This document shows positions 10,301-20,205 of a DNA stretch of 23,479 nt, piece by piece (within the stretch, counting starts at the first letter, position 1; the number at the start of each line of letters is the position of its first letter). The notes beneath the pieces are model-generated. The model had not been told where the DNA came from. It did not search any database and worked only from the letters and a program-made list of their open reading frames with translations. Origin of the DNA: Ettlia oleoabundans (Eukaryota > Chlorophyta > Chlorophyceae > Chlamydomonadales). The stretch is from NCBI GenBank assembly GCA_019693395.1, contig JAAMXP010002154.1, forward strand, positions 1-23,479. Direction: 5' to 3'. A program made the position numbers and the translations under genes.

Positions 10301-12839
10301 CAGTTGGTGCGTGGGGGATTACTGCGCAATTGACGCAGATGGCAGCAAGCCCGCCGCCAAGAGGAAAAAGAAAAAGGGGAGCCTGGGAGAGAGCTTTGCC
10401 GTCATTCGCAGCAGCCCGAAGGTGGGGTGGGGGCCACTCCTGGTTGGTTTCCTCAACCGACGTTCAACGTGTTGATTTATATTCTTCACCCTGACGGTGA
10501 CCAGGGTTTCAAGCATCCCGACTGTGCCAGGCCGCAAACCACATATGCTATTGCGGATGCCAACATAATCTTTCTTCCATCATTTTGCGTTGGTCTCTTT
10601 GCCCTCTGCTCTATCGGTTACTTGTGCTTTTGGTCCGCTGCTACCCTGTTTCCTGTCCGCAGATCCTCAACCTGGCGTTGCTGGTTGTATCTTACGGAGT
10701 CAGCCACCGCCTGTTTGAGTTTGCGTGGAAGGGGCAGCTGCGTGCGCTCTACCCCACCCCGGCTGCATACCAGGTTAGCCGGTGCAGCTGCACATAACGC
10801 CGCCTCCGCCGTTGCTGCCCATTCTGCTGGTGCGGCTGTTGCTGCTGCACATCTTAGCCGCCATGTACCTCAGTTGCTGCTGCAGCTACTCAGAGCTGCT
10901 GGTAGCAGCAGCAGCGGAGGCAGCTTGGCTGGCTGGTGGTGGTGGTGGCGCCCCTGACAGGGTGCTGTCGTGGCACATGTTAAAAAGGTTGCCGTGGTGA
11001 CGCTGCTGATCTGCTGGGAGCTTCTTGGCTCTGTTAACGCTACTGGTGCTGCTTTGTGGGCTCGTTGTTGATACCAAGACTTCTGTTCTCATGGTTGCTC
11101 CTCGCCTTCCTTCTGCACGTTGCAGTCGGTGCTTGCTGACGTGTCGATTGCTACCGGCTACTGCACCATCGCCCTCATGCTAATGGGCAAGTTTGTGTTC
11201 CAATGTGAGTAAGCCCAAAGAACAACCGTGAGCTGCCTGCCGTTGGGATTAGGAAGTATAGGCTGCCTAAAGTAAAACGGCGGGGAGCTACGGAAATGGA
11301 AGAATATTGAAGGTCAACATAGCAGTTTCCAGGACTTCTTACATCTAAAGTTCCACCAAAGCATCTACCCCGCCCAAACCGCGACCCACTACCCGCATTG
11401 CCGCACCCCGCAGACCTGGGCTGGGTTGCTGCCGCTTCCGCCACCCCCGCCATCATGCTGCTGGCTGGTGCCGGCTTCTTTGGGCTGTCTCTGGCGGCCA
11501 ACCAGGGGATCAGCGTGTTGGGCATGGACCCTATGGCTATGGCTGTGGCTGGAGTGGCTGCTGGCGCTGTTACACAGGTATGCTGCAGGGGACGCTAGTT
11601 GGCCAGCTTGTTCGTGCTAGTGCAAAGCTGGGCTATGAGCGGGCTGCTGCTGCACGATTTGCGCCTCCGTGTTGCGTTATGTGTGCGGTTTCATCGCTTT
11701 CTAGCATCCCATTGCCTAGCGCACTCATGCCAGCGATCCCAACTCCTTCCTTCCGACAGCTTGTGTCAGTTCCTCCAATGCCTAACACCTCACGCTTTCT
11801 GGCAACACCTGACATGCTGGGGATCCTGTCTTTCTACGTAGTACCAGGCCATATCCCGGTGGCTGCCCTTTGCTTATGTTCTCCGCCTTGTATGTTCTCC
11901 CTCTGTTGCGTTGTGCGTTTCCACCGCAGGTTTTTGCGCGGGCCAGCAAGTTCTCTCTGTTTGACCCTGCCAAGGAGATGGTGTACATTGAGATGAGTCG
12001 GGAGGAGAAGAGCAAGGGCAAGGCAGCGGTGGACCTTCTGGGCAGCCAGATTGGAAAGTCAGGTAGGTGGCGTGGCTGGCTGCCTGACTTGCTCGCTTGT
12101 TGCTGTCAAGCTGTGTTGGAAACCCGGCAACTTGTGAGTGGGGCACGTGCCCTGCAGACCCCTGGGGGACTGGAGTGCAGGGATCTCACCGAATCGTGTT
12201 CCTGCTCCCTGCCTTTGCTAAGATCGACACCTCAACCCTTCCAACCGTGCTGGGTGCCTCTCTGTGCAGGTGGAGCGTGGGTGACGCAAGCGCTGCTGCT
12301 GGTCACCGGGTCCATCTCGGGGTCAATGCCCATCATCTCTGTTGCCTTCACTGGCGTCATTCTGTCCTGGCTGCGTGCCGTGATGAGGTGAGGGTGTTGG
12401 GCAGGGCACGGCTTGGTGCCACAGACTTGATGCGGGCAGTTAGGCAGGGCAGTGACTGGCAATAGGCACGCAAGCGATGGGTGGAATGATAACGCTGTGT
12501 TTCTGTTTCTTGCGATTTACATCCAGCTGCGTGACTGCGCGTGTGTTTGAACACAACCTGCCAGCTTGCAACTGTCAGGTGTACCACACGACGTAGTCAA
12601 GCCACACTTGATGTGCCCAGCTGTGGGCTGTGCCTCACTGTTTGGGCTGTGGCTTGTGCACCCTTTTGCTATGCAGCCTGGGCACGCAGTTGAAGGAGTA
12701 TGAGCAGGAGAAGGCCAAAAAGGAGGCAGCAGCGATGGCAGCTGCAGCGGCCCCCGGCAACGGCACCTCGCCTCCTGATGCCGGCCTGAATGGCACCTCT
12801 CCTAGCGCAGCGCCTGCAACCAGCCCGCAGGCTGCTTAG
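7364..12839 (+). CDS. NTT: Plastid ATP/ADP translocase (NTT/TLC family)
   Basis: The product exchanges cytosolic ATP for stromal ADP across the plastid inner envelope. Coding exons are 7364-7391, 7574-8046, 8326-8457, 8834-8987, 9221-9339, 9608-9718, 9975-10051, 10304-10421, 10663-10773, 11126-11204, 11414-11577, 11930-12062, 12270-12387 and 12677-12839: 659 residues, every join phase-consistent with GT-AG ends. The hydrophobic TLC region starts near residue 140 (KVLPLGLIFFVASFNLTILQ) and gives about 11-12 membrane segments. The four charged residues known as important in Arabidopsis NTT1 (K155, E245, E385, K527) have equivalents here: K170 (NLKD), E277 (ASELWGSVV), E423 (LFEFAWK) and K537 (FSLFDPAKEM). 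A basic loop (KRKKKK, about residue 385) and the FDPAKEM-KGKAAVD region match plant NTTs. The N-terminal roughly 135 residues are Arg/Gln-rich, then acidic, fitting a transit peptide plus a variable region. The start at 7364 is chosen because only it gives the phase needed by exon 2. The C-terminal tail is Ala/Pro-rich with NGTSP repeated. Confidence 0.95.
8458..8833 (+). other. NTT intron 3
   Basis: This 376-base intron runs from gtgagc to gttgcag. It is one of the longest in the gene, with introns 10 and 11 (11205-11413 and 11578-11929) and intron 9 (10774-11125). I see no nested gene in any of them. Confidence 0.8.
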
Positions 12840-13866
12840 CCACAGGCACGCTTAGTTGTTCTTTCCTTTTTTCTTGCTCTTTCAACTTTCGTAGCCTGCC
12901 TTCTTTCTTTCATCGCCCTTGGCATGTACTGTACCATTGCCCAGCCAGGAACCCTTGCTGCTGCCACCTGCAGCATGACTGCAACACTGCAGTCCCTTGT
13001 TTCTGCTACCCTGCCGGTTGGCCACACTTTTTCGCTGTGTTGCCCTAACCTGTGCTTTGAACAACCCAGTCCCGCTCAGTTGCTTGGCGGCAGTGCGGTA
13101 TCGACTCCCAGTCTTCCTGGTGCAAGCGCTTTTTTCCCTGCGCTTTGCCGGCGCCTCCTCTCTTGGTGCGCTCATGCTTGCCCGGCCCTCACCATTGCAT
13201 GGGTGGCTATGAACCCAATCCCTTGTGTTGTCCCTAATGATCCTGCCTTCAGCTGACACCCTTCCACTAGGGCTAGCTTAGGCGCCCAGTTTTCTCTCCC
13301 TTCCCACCTTGGCTTCTGCTGAGACTGCCCGTGCTGTGTTGGGCGCAGGCACCTCCAGCCAGCAACGAACGTGTCCCGTCTAGGCTTCTGGTCAAATGAT
13401 CTGTAATGGTACACAGACCTGAGCACACTATCAACAGCAACATTGTGATGCGTGTTTGAACAGACGCTATAATGAAGAGCCATGCTTCGGCTGCCGCCCA
13501 CCCACCCTCTTCGCTGCTGAGACGAAAGCTTCCTCAAGGGGTTTGCAGGTCTCGCTTGCATGCCTCCACCACCAGTGCATTCTTCCTGCAGACAGAACAA
13601 AAGGAGCGGCACACTCACCACAATATGTGCATGCACTGCCCAAGCGTACAACAGTGGAGATGCCAGCGGATACTATCGCTGAGCTATTTCGCAAACGCGA
13701 CAGCGGCAAAAGCCTTTCCTGCTCTTCAGGCGACAGCTGCGCCTTCCAATGTGGTTCAGACAGGCTGTGATTTACCCGGTGAAGCCAGTATGGTTCTGAC
13801 TGCTCCTGTGAGGCACCGCCAGGCAATGGCGCCTGAACTTGCTGCTCCCCTGGATGCATGTCAGGC
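12840..13866. other. Convergent 3' region between NTT and the coiled-coil gene
   Basis: About 1 kb without a supported gene. It holds the NTT 3' UTR, with a TGTAA motif at 13402-13406, and presumably the 3' UTR of the minus-strand gene ending at 13867. Open frames exist on both strands (for example 13467-14003 minus), but none shows a family motif. Confidence 0.5.
13402..13406 (+). terminator. Candidate TGTAA polyadenylation signal, NTT
   Basis: TGTAA lies about 560 bases after the NTT stop codon. A 3' UTR of this length is common in chlorophytes. The cleavage site was not seen. Confidence 0.4.
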
Positions 13867-15491
13867 TTATGGCTTGCTGGGCTCCACCTGCAACAGGCAG
13901 TCAACGACTCAGCGCCCAATAGCAGCATGTGTACAAATGTGCAGCAGGTGACCTGCCGCGCAGGGCCAAGAGACACTGAGCAGCATTCTGTGTTACTCAG
14001 CATGGCACCAACCAGCCCAAAGCTGCCCGTGTCAGGCAGTGGTGTTCACCTTTAGGCTGCACAGTGCTGCCACCGCCGCTTGTCACCCTACCACCATCCG
14101 GACCACCACCACCCAGTCACCCAGCCAGGCAGAACACGCACGTACACACACATATAATTATGAGCAACAAAGGAAACCTTGTATAGCAGCAGCGTACATC
14201 AGCAAACCCGTCCAGGAGGGTCTTCAGCTCCTCATCAGACACATCCTGAGGCCAGCTGGCAGTAGTGCCGTCGTCCCGCACCACCACAGCCCCCGGTTGC
14301 TGGGAGCCGCCTCTTACCGGCCCTGCCTCCAGCCTCCGACCCTCCTGACCCACTGCCGCCCGCCTGGGCAGCGGCTGCACTGCCTGCAGTAGGCTGCAGG
14401 CAGAAATAAAGCCAGTTAATTTATGGTTACTAGCTGCTGAATGTGCACTTACGCGTGCCATGCAACCAGTTGAGGCAGAGTACCCGGACTCTTGACACAA
14501 GACAGTGCCGTACGCCATTTGGTGTTGCCTTGCGTTTGAAAGGGGTCGTCACTTTCGTCTTGCCGGCTGCACCGGCGGCCGCGGTGCCCATGGCACCACC
14601 CAGCATGGCCAGGAAGGGATTGTCGGCTGCGGCATTTGCAGCCCGCGGTGTGCCCATGCCCTCCATCCCAGCCATCCCAGCCATTCCGGCCATACCCATT
14701 GCCAGCATTGCCAGCATCGGGTTGGCGGCACCACCAAGCGACTGCTGCTGCTGCTGCATGAAGGCCTGCATGGCAGCCTGTGGGGTGGCAACAGGCTGCT
14801 GCTGCTGCTGCTGCTGGGCCTTCCCCTCCAGAGCTGCAAGGCGATCCTTGAGCTCCTCTTGCTCCTTGGCGGCCTGCAATGTCACGAACAACCTTTGAGC
14901 TGGATATGTGCTAGGGTGGGTGGCACAGGCAGAATGAGCCAGCTTGGCAGGGGAGACTTGCATGACTGCACCGGTAGGCACAAACCCAACACACATGCGC
15001 CCAGCGCCTCCTTGACATCCGCGAATGTCTCGTGCAGCGCCGTCACTGTATCTCCCAGCTTGGTGATGGCACTAGTGAGCGCCAGCATGCCCTGCAGCTC
15101 CATCTGAGGCTCGGGCGGCGCTGCAACCAGGGCACGCTCCACAGGTGGTGGCGGTACAGGAGCTTCGGAGCCGCCGCTTCAACCACACCCCCTGCTTGTG
15201 CTTCCGATAAACTAACTTCAACCCGGTCAAAATGCCCCTTGCTGCCTTGTCTGGCAGCCTGCGTGGCAATGGAAGGCCCTGGTACTGCAGTAGCAATGCC
15301 GGCAGCGAGCGCGGCGGGTGGCGGGGATTCTGCAGGGTTGAAGACGTCGTCCGCGTTTTCATCTGCTGTTACTGGATCGTGTTTGATGTGAAGGGGACGC
15401 CGTGGGCACTCGTCTTTGCCGGGGCTGCGCGTGCTACAACCCGTGTTGCATTGCTGATCGCGGCCGGGCCGCCCTCTTCCTGCGCTGCCAT
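13867..15491 (-). CDS. Hypothetical Gln/Met/Ala-rich coiled-coil protein
   Basis: I do not recognise a family. A phase-consistent minus-strand model uses exons 15491-15373, 15176-14993, 14873-14514, 14383-14198 and 13887-13867 (289 residues). Exon 2 gives a Pro-rich lead and a helical heptad-like stretch (ALTSAITKLGDTVTALHETF). Exon 3 continues a coiled coil (EQEELKDRLAALEGKAQ), then a run of seven Gln, another run of five Gln, Met/Ala/Gly repeats (MAGMAGMAGMEGMG) and a basic patch (KTKVTTPFKRK). Exon 4 ends in an acidic helix (DVSDEELKTLLDGFAD). Exons 3 and 4 and the coiled coil are well supported by composition. The first exon and the last exon are guesses: another frame at about 15365-15180 (DENADDVFNPAESPPP onward) also looks coding but cannot be joined to exon 2 without a frame change. 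A scaffold or nuclear protein is possible, but no function can be assigned. Confidence 0.5.
14660..14706 (-). repeat. Imperfect 9-bp repeat encoding Met-Ala-Gly units
   Basis: On the plus strand ccatcccag / ccatcccag / ccattccgg / ccatacccat repeats in tandem, giving MGMAGMAGMAGM on the minus strand. It looks like replication-slippage expansion inside the coding exon. Confidence 0.7.
14742..14816 (-). repeat. CAG/CTG trinucleotide tracts encoding poly-Gln
   Basis: Two pure CTG runs on the plus strand (14742-14756, five units; 14796-14816, seven units) read as Gln tracts on the minus strand. They are likely to be length-variable between strains. Confidence 0.85.
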
Positions 15492-15670
15492 GGGACCTCT
15501 GGATGCGGGAGCGACATTGCACTTATTCCAAGGGCGAAAGAAGTGCAGATGTGGCACAGAAGGCATGCCAAGACGTCTTTTCCTGCTTAGAACCTTTGCT
15601 GAGACAAGATCGGGCCGCTATTTGCTCAACCCAGTTCAATCCGAAACGTTTGCTATCGCATCAATGCGGG
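15492..15670. promoter_or_regulatory. Short region between divergent coiled-coil and J-protein starts
   Basis: Only about 180 bases separate the proposed start codons. If both starts are right the two genes share a very compact bidirectional promoter. The minus-strand start is uncertain. Confidence 0.3.
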
Positions 15671-17592
15671 ATGCAAGCTAACGGCTCCTGTGCAGTGGCC
15701 TGCCAACTCCTTGGCATCCCCCTGTCTGTCGACGGCTTCTCTGAGAGGGAAGTGCGGCAGGCGTGGAAGCAGCAATGCCTGGTGAGAAGGCGTGTCACAA
15801 CTGCGCAGCGGGGCCCAAGACAACCTGCCCCTCTCCTGCTGCTATGGGGTCCCGCCCCCCTGTCCTCAGCCTGCCATACGCAACTTATCCTCGTATTTCA
15901 CTGGTTTCTCAGCAGCAAATGCCTGCAGGTATCCCATCCAGACAAAGGCGGCGGTGATGAGCGCTTTCGTGAACTCACTGCTGCCAGGGATGAGTTGCTT
16001 GGGCACCGTGCCGCCTGGCAGTTGAGGGCGGTTGCGGCCGCTGCTGCGGAGGCACAGCAGCGTGAGTGTGCCGAGCGGAGTGTGCAGAAGCTCTGGCTAC
16101 GCTATCCAGGGTGCAGCAGGAGTTCTCCCCTCAGCAGGGCTGCACCCTCAGCATCGCCGCAGAAACAATGACTGTGAGGGCGCAGGCAGTGAGCGTCCCA
16201 TTGCTGCGCATCCACCGACGCAGCGGTGGCGACGGCTGTTGGCACAAGGTGCTGATCCCCACTGGCCACCTGGTGTCGCGTCCTGACGGAAGGGAGGACC
16301 ATCGGAGCTGGTGCCTGCCTCAAGCCCTGCGCTTACTGCAGCACAGCTTCCCCGTCAGCAGCGGCTACGCATTGCTGTGCACCACCCGGGGTATTTCGGT
16401 GCTGCAGCATGCCGGTAGCTGCCAGGAGCAGCGCAGCAAGCCTATCTCACCAGCACAGCTTGTGCGGCAGGGAGAGTGGGAGGCTGCAGATGTGCTACGC
16501 CCCTCGCCACCCAATGAAGCTTCATGCACCCCAGCCCCCGCATCTGATGTGCGCCAGGTCCAGCGGCTTGCAGGAGGCAGCCATCCGCGCCGCCCTCATC
16601 ATTGGCTGCTTTGAGACTGTGCTTGGCAGTGAGGAGCTCCTACACGATTGCGGCAGAAAACGCACACTTGGAGCGCAGGTCAGCTACTCGCTTTTCGACA
16701 ACGCCCTGCCTCAGATCTGCACCCACTACTCCCTACCTTCACAGCCGGCCAATAGGTGCACTCGGCAGGCAGCTGGGCTGCAAATGCTGCAAGCCATGCT
16801 TGGTAAAAATCCCACCACAAGCAGCAGACAGCAGCTGAGGCAGGTGCGCTGAAACTGGCGGCAGAGCTCATCCAGAGCTTGTTGCCACAGCTGGTGCAGC
16901 ACCCGGCAGGTCTGCCTGCAGCCCTTGTGCCTGATGACGGCTGCACCCCACAGAGCTGCAGCATCATCTGCTGCTGCAGCCGCTTTGGGTGTCATGGCAG
17001 CTGCCTGGCACGGCACGCGACTGGGGTTTCAGGTGAGACGTAGGGGGGTGTATGCATGTGCAGCATGTCAATTTCAGAAATCCCTGTTTTGGTTTTACAT
17101 GACTAAATGCGACATGCCCTGCCCCTTGCACTGTTAGTCTTTACAGTGTGTGCCGCTACCTTTCCGACTCCAACCATGTGCCCTCCACGTCATGCCCTGC
17201 AGTGCACCGCTTGTACGTGGATGGCATCAGCCACCACCGCACTGTCGACTCCAGGTCCAAGGACGGCTACCGCTGCAATTGCTGCGCAAAGCTGGTGTTT
17301 ATGGGAGTGGGTGTGGGCTGCATACGTGTTGGTCGACATAGTCGTCACACACGAGGGGCAGTTGCAAGTGAGTCCAGAAGCTTGTGGATCAACTTGACGC
17401 TTGCTTGAAGAATATCTTTGGTGTATACTCCTGCTGCAGGTTAGCCAGAGCAAGCGCCATGCACCACAGCTGACCTGCTCAATCGAGCCAATCTCCAATC
17501 CCCTTAAACATGCACGGCAGCTGCTTGCAAGCTTCAGGCTTGCAGCAGCAAGCGGCAGCAATCCCTTCTTCCCCAGCCATATATGGCACTGA
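15671..17592 (+). CDS. J-domain (DnaJ-like) protein with unknown C-terminal region
   Basis: The N-terminal part is a compact J-domain: helix I about residues 8-17 (ACQLLGIPL), helix II 23-36 (SEREVRQAWKQQCL), the invariant HPD loop at 40-42 (VSHPDKGGGDERF) and helix III after it. It should stimulate an Hsp70. A phase-consistent model is 15671-15781, 15929-16061, 16163-16491, 16574-16628, 16835-17032, 17203-17294 and 17440-17592 (356 residues). Exons 1-2 are firm and exon 3 is good. Exons 4-5 are tentative, because a second donor at 16680 and other frames are possible. The later part includes RAALIIGCFETVLG, LAAELIQSLLPQLVQHPAG, a Cys-rich stretch (SCSIICCCSRFGCHGSC) and YVDGISHHRTVDSRSKDGYR followed by a C-x-C-C cluster. 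I do not recognise a family for this C-terminal half. There is no G/F region or DnaJ zinc finger, so it is a type III J-protein. The ATG at 15671 is the first one in frame next to helix I. Confidence 0.65.
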
Positions 17593-18074
17593 TGGCAGTG
17601 AGCGCTGCGCTGCAGGAAGTTGGCGCAGCATGCGCTTTCAGCAGGCAGCAGCAGCCTACTTCGATGCACTGCTGGCATCGCTGGGGGTGGATGGGTCAAG
17701 TACTGAGGGGGGTTCGTGCATCGGCACCTGCTGCCCAATGCACCGCTGTTCCCAGCCATTCAGCAGATGCAGTAGCAAGCACAGACCAGCAGAGCAGCAT
17801 TTGGATATCTGCTGCAGAGTATGTGCAGATTGCACAAGCTCTGCCGGTGCTTCAATCCAGCGTGCAACAGTGCAGCAGGCAGACAGAAGCGTGCTGCGGC
17901 AATGGGCCCAACCGCCTGTTTGTGCGCTTTCTGATGAGCTACAATTTCTTCTGCAGCGAGTGTGCTGCCTGCTTCGATGCATTATATGCCATGCCTGCAC
18001 TGCGATGTTGTGGCATTGGCTGTCAATCAGTATGGGTGATGTATGGCAGGGGCCTCTTGCGCAGCTGTTGTTTC

Positions 18075-18079
18075 TGTAA
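18075..18079 (+). terminator. Candidate TGTAA polyadenylation signal, J-protein gene
   Basis: TGTAA lies about 480 bases after the proposed J-protein stop codon and before the GST gene. Confidence 0.4.
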
Positions 18080-18117
18080 ACAGATGCTGTGCTACACCAC
18101 TGCCCTGTTGTCGGGCA

Positions 18118-18153
18118 CATGGCAAGAAACATGCCAAGATACATGGAAAGAAA
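18118..18153 (+). repeat. Three imperfect 12-bp tandem repeats
   Basis: Units catggcaagaaa, catgccaagata and catggaaagaaa follow each other exactly. They sit just upstream of an AT-rich stretch and the GST gene. Confidence 0.8.
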
Positions 18154-18178
18154 CATTTCTTGTGTCATGATGGTCACT

Positions 18179-18190
18179 TCATATATTAAA
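18179..18190 (+). promoter_or_regulatory. Possible TATA-like element upstream of GST
   Basis: The sequence catatattaaat stands out in a GC-rich setting about 190 bases before the proposed GST ATG. Its position would fit a core promoter with a medium-length 5' UTR. No other support. Confidence 0.3.
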
Positions 18191-18373
18191 TACGAGGGAA
18201 GTGTAGGCCTAGGCACCTCTGTTGTGGACACCTGAATCACCAGCCCTTGGCACAACATTGGTCGATTGCCGCACAAGCGCGGCTGCTGTGCCACGCTCCG
18301 CTGGCCGTGCTGTTGCGCTGCCCGATGCCGTCGCCATTTCCGCTCACTCACTAAGCGGCTCGTTGTTCCCAAT

Positions 18374-19745
18374 ATGCTTTGCGTGTCTGCTTGCACACGC
18401 CCCTCCACACGCACTGCAGCGGGTGCCAGCACATTCCCAAAGCGGGTTGCAAGTCCTCCTTTTCGCATGTCACGAGAAGCTAGGATCGCAGCAGCAGCGG
18501 GGCAGAAGTCAAACGAGCCAGCCACATGGGCGATCTGCACAGCTCAAGAAGCGGCAGGGCTGGCGGGCCCGCCAGGAGGCCAGGTGCGCCTTCCCTGTTG
18601 TTGGGCCTCGAGGAGCAGGCGGTTCCCTTTCCACCAAACTTCGACCCTACTAGTGTGTGCCGCACTGTTGCAGGACACTGTTTTCTACACGCACACACTT
18701 TGCCCAGTAAGTTTGCCGCACTGCATCGGCTTGGGCGGTGGCGCCTGCCTGCCGATTGGCTTGCCGCTCACACATTGTTACTGACTGGCTAGGCATCGTA
18801 TTCTTGATGCTGTGCAATGCAGTACGCGGAGCGTGTGTGGATCGCACTGTTGGAGAAAGGCATACCACACCGCCTGGTCCACATTGACCTGTCCCGCAAG
18901 CCAAGCTGGTATAGGCGCGTCAACCCCCGCGGCTTGGTTCCCGCGCTACAGCATGGGGGCCAAGTGCATGTCGAGTCAGCAGACATCTGCCGCTACATAG
19001 ACACGCTTGCGACAGGCCACAGCCTAACCCCGACAGATCCAGAGCTGCAGCGGGAGATGGAGGCACTGCTGAGCGGGCCTTGCAGTGGAGCCGTTTCGGC
19101 TGGCCTGGATTTAATGTCAGGTAGGGAGGGCGAGGTGTAGCCATTCCAGAAGAATTGGATCATGCTGTTTTGAATGCCGATCAGTGCGTTGGCCATACGT
19201 TGTTGTGTACCCGGCAACGCAGGCTATTGTGGCCAGGGCATGCGTGCTGCTTGGGGTGTTTGCTTGGTGATAACTACAGGTGGATTATGTTCAGTTTATG
19301 GCTGCCACAATTCTGCGCTGCGTCTCTTTCCATTGAAGGCAGCACAGCGCGGCATTGGGGCATTGGCAGTGGGCAGACAGCAGCACAGCGTGCCGCATTT
19401 GAAGCACAGCTGGCTGGGCTGGACGCCTCGTTGCAGCGACACGGTGGTCCCTTTTTGTTGGGCAGCCAACCGTGCCTTGCCGACATATTGCTTTGGCCTT
19501 TTATGAAACGCTTTGATGTGGGGCAGCCCATGACCGGTTTCAATGCCAGGGCAGCGCTGGGAGGCAGCATTGGGCGGTGGCTGGCAGCCATGGCGGCGAG
19601 GCCATCCTGCAGCACCACGGCTGCTGAGACCCACCTGCTGCTCCAAGCCTTCCAGCAGCATCGCAGCCTGGACTTCTTTGATTATGAGACCTATGGGTGC
19701 TTTCAGCTGCACCCCCATAACGCACACTTGCTGCAGCAGGTGTGA
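18374..19745 (+). CDS. Glutathione S-transferase, lambda/omega-like (CPYA active site)
   Basis: The product is a GST-fold thiol transferase with a catalytic cysteine, as in plant lambda/DHAR and animal omega classes, which act in glutathione-dependent reduction or deglutathionylation. A phase-consistent model is 18374-18583, 18674-18706, 18823-19120 and 19339-19745 (315 residues). The thioredoxin-like half reads DTVFYTHTLCPYAERVWIAL, then RKPSWYRRVNPRGLVPAL with the cis-Pro before the glutathione-binding strand, then VESADICRYID with the Glu-Ser contact. The all-helical half follows (AFEAQLAGLDASLQ, GSQPCLADILLWPF, the N-capping box region). A leader of about 70 residues, Arg/Ser/Ala-rich, looks like a plastid transit peptide; targeting is inferred. 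The 18584-18673 intron is short (90 bases) and the start could instead be 18467. The last acceptor (19338) is chosen for phase; 19279 with a different donor is an alternative. The C-terminal tail (RSLDFFDYETYG) is longer than usual. Confidence 0.85.
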
Positions 19746-20205
19746 AACATGGACAATATATCTGTGGGCAGGCAGTCTCAAGATTTGTAGTTGCCAAGCA
19801 CTATCTGCATTGTCGGCAGCAGCCACGCAATGCATTGAAGCCAGCATACAGTATTAGTTCTTTGCATATTTAACAACGCCTTCACATCTTGGTATTCTGA
19901 TTGTTTGCTAGCACAATCGACTCTACAAGGTTGCTAGCACATATATACATAGCTTATTGCACAAAACGGTGCAGCCGACAGACACAAAGGCGGCAACATG
20001 GCTACAGTAGGACCCTCGCCAGTATGGAGACTATGGCTGGCTTGCTACGTTGCACAAGGCTGGCTGGATGGTTGTTGACGTACATGACAACGGATGCGTT
20101 TGTATGGTGACGGAGACGTATGTGGTCATTGGGAGGAGAAAGGGGCTAGTGTTGAGCTCAAGCGCACTGGCAGGACGGTGTCCGGCAGGACGGACAGCAG
20201 GCTAG

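Larger units (their letters stand above)
17593..18373. other. Region between J-protein and GST genes
   Basis: This 780-base stretch contains a TGTAA motif (18075-18079) that probably ends the J-protein transcript, a 12-bp tandem repeat (18118-18153) and an AT-rich tatatta at about 18181. A plus-strand open frame around 17630-17700 (reading RFQQAAAAYFDALLASLGVD) could be one more J-protein exon, but I found no clean splice path. Confidence 0.5.

Noticed and set aside
274..12839. An 'energy' gene cluster (prohibitin, SnRK1 beta, ATP/ADP translocase)
   Set aside because: The genes act in different compartments and sit on alternating strands. Nothing in the sequence shows functional clustering, and chance adjacency is enough.
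13467..14003. Minus-strand open frame of 178 codons
   Set aside because: It has no family motif and overlaps the proposed 3' end of the coiled-coil gene in another frame. Part of it also overlaps an open frame on the other strand, so it is probably chance openness in GC-rich DNA.
16062..16087. A 26-base intron in the J-protein gene
   Set aside because: Phase would fit, but the size is below what the spliceosome normally accepts. The 101-base alternative ending at 16162 also fits the phase.
17656..18540. Minus-strand open frame of 294 codons, the longest in the window
   Set aside because: Composition is Cys/His/Ser-rich with no domain, and it lies antisense to the J-protein 3' region and the GST leader. 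It looks like a shadow frame.
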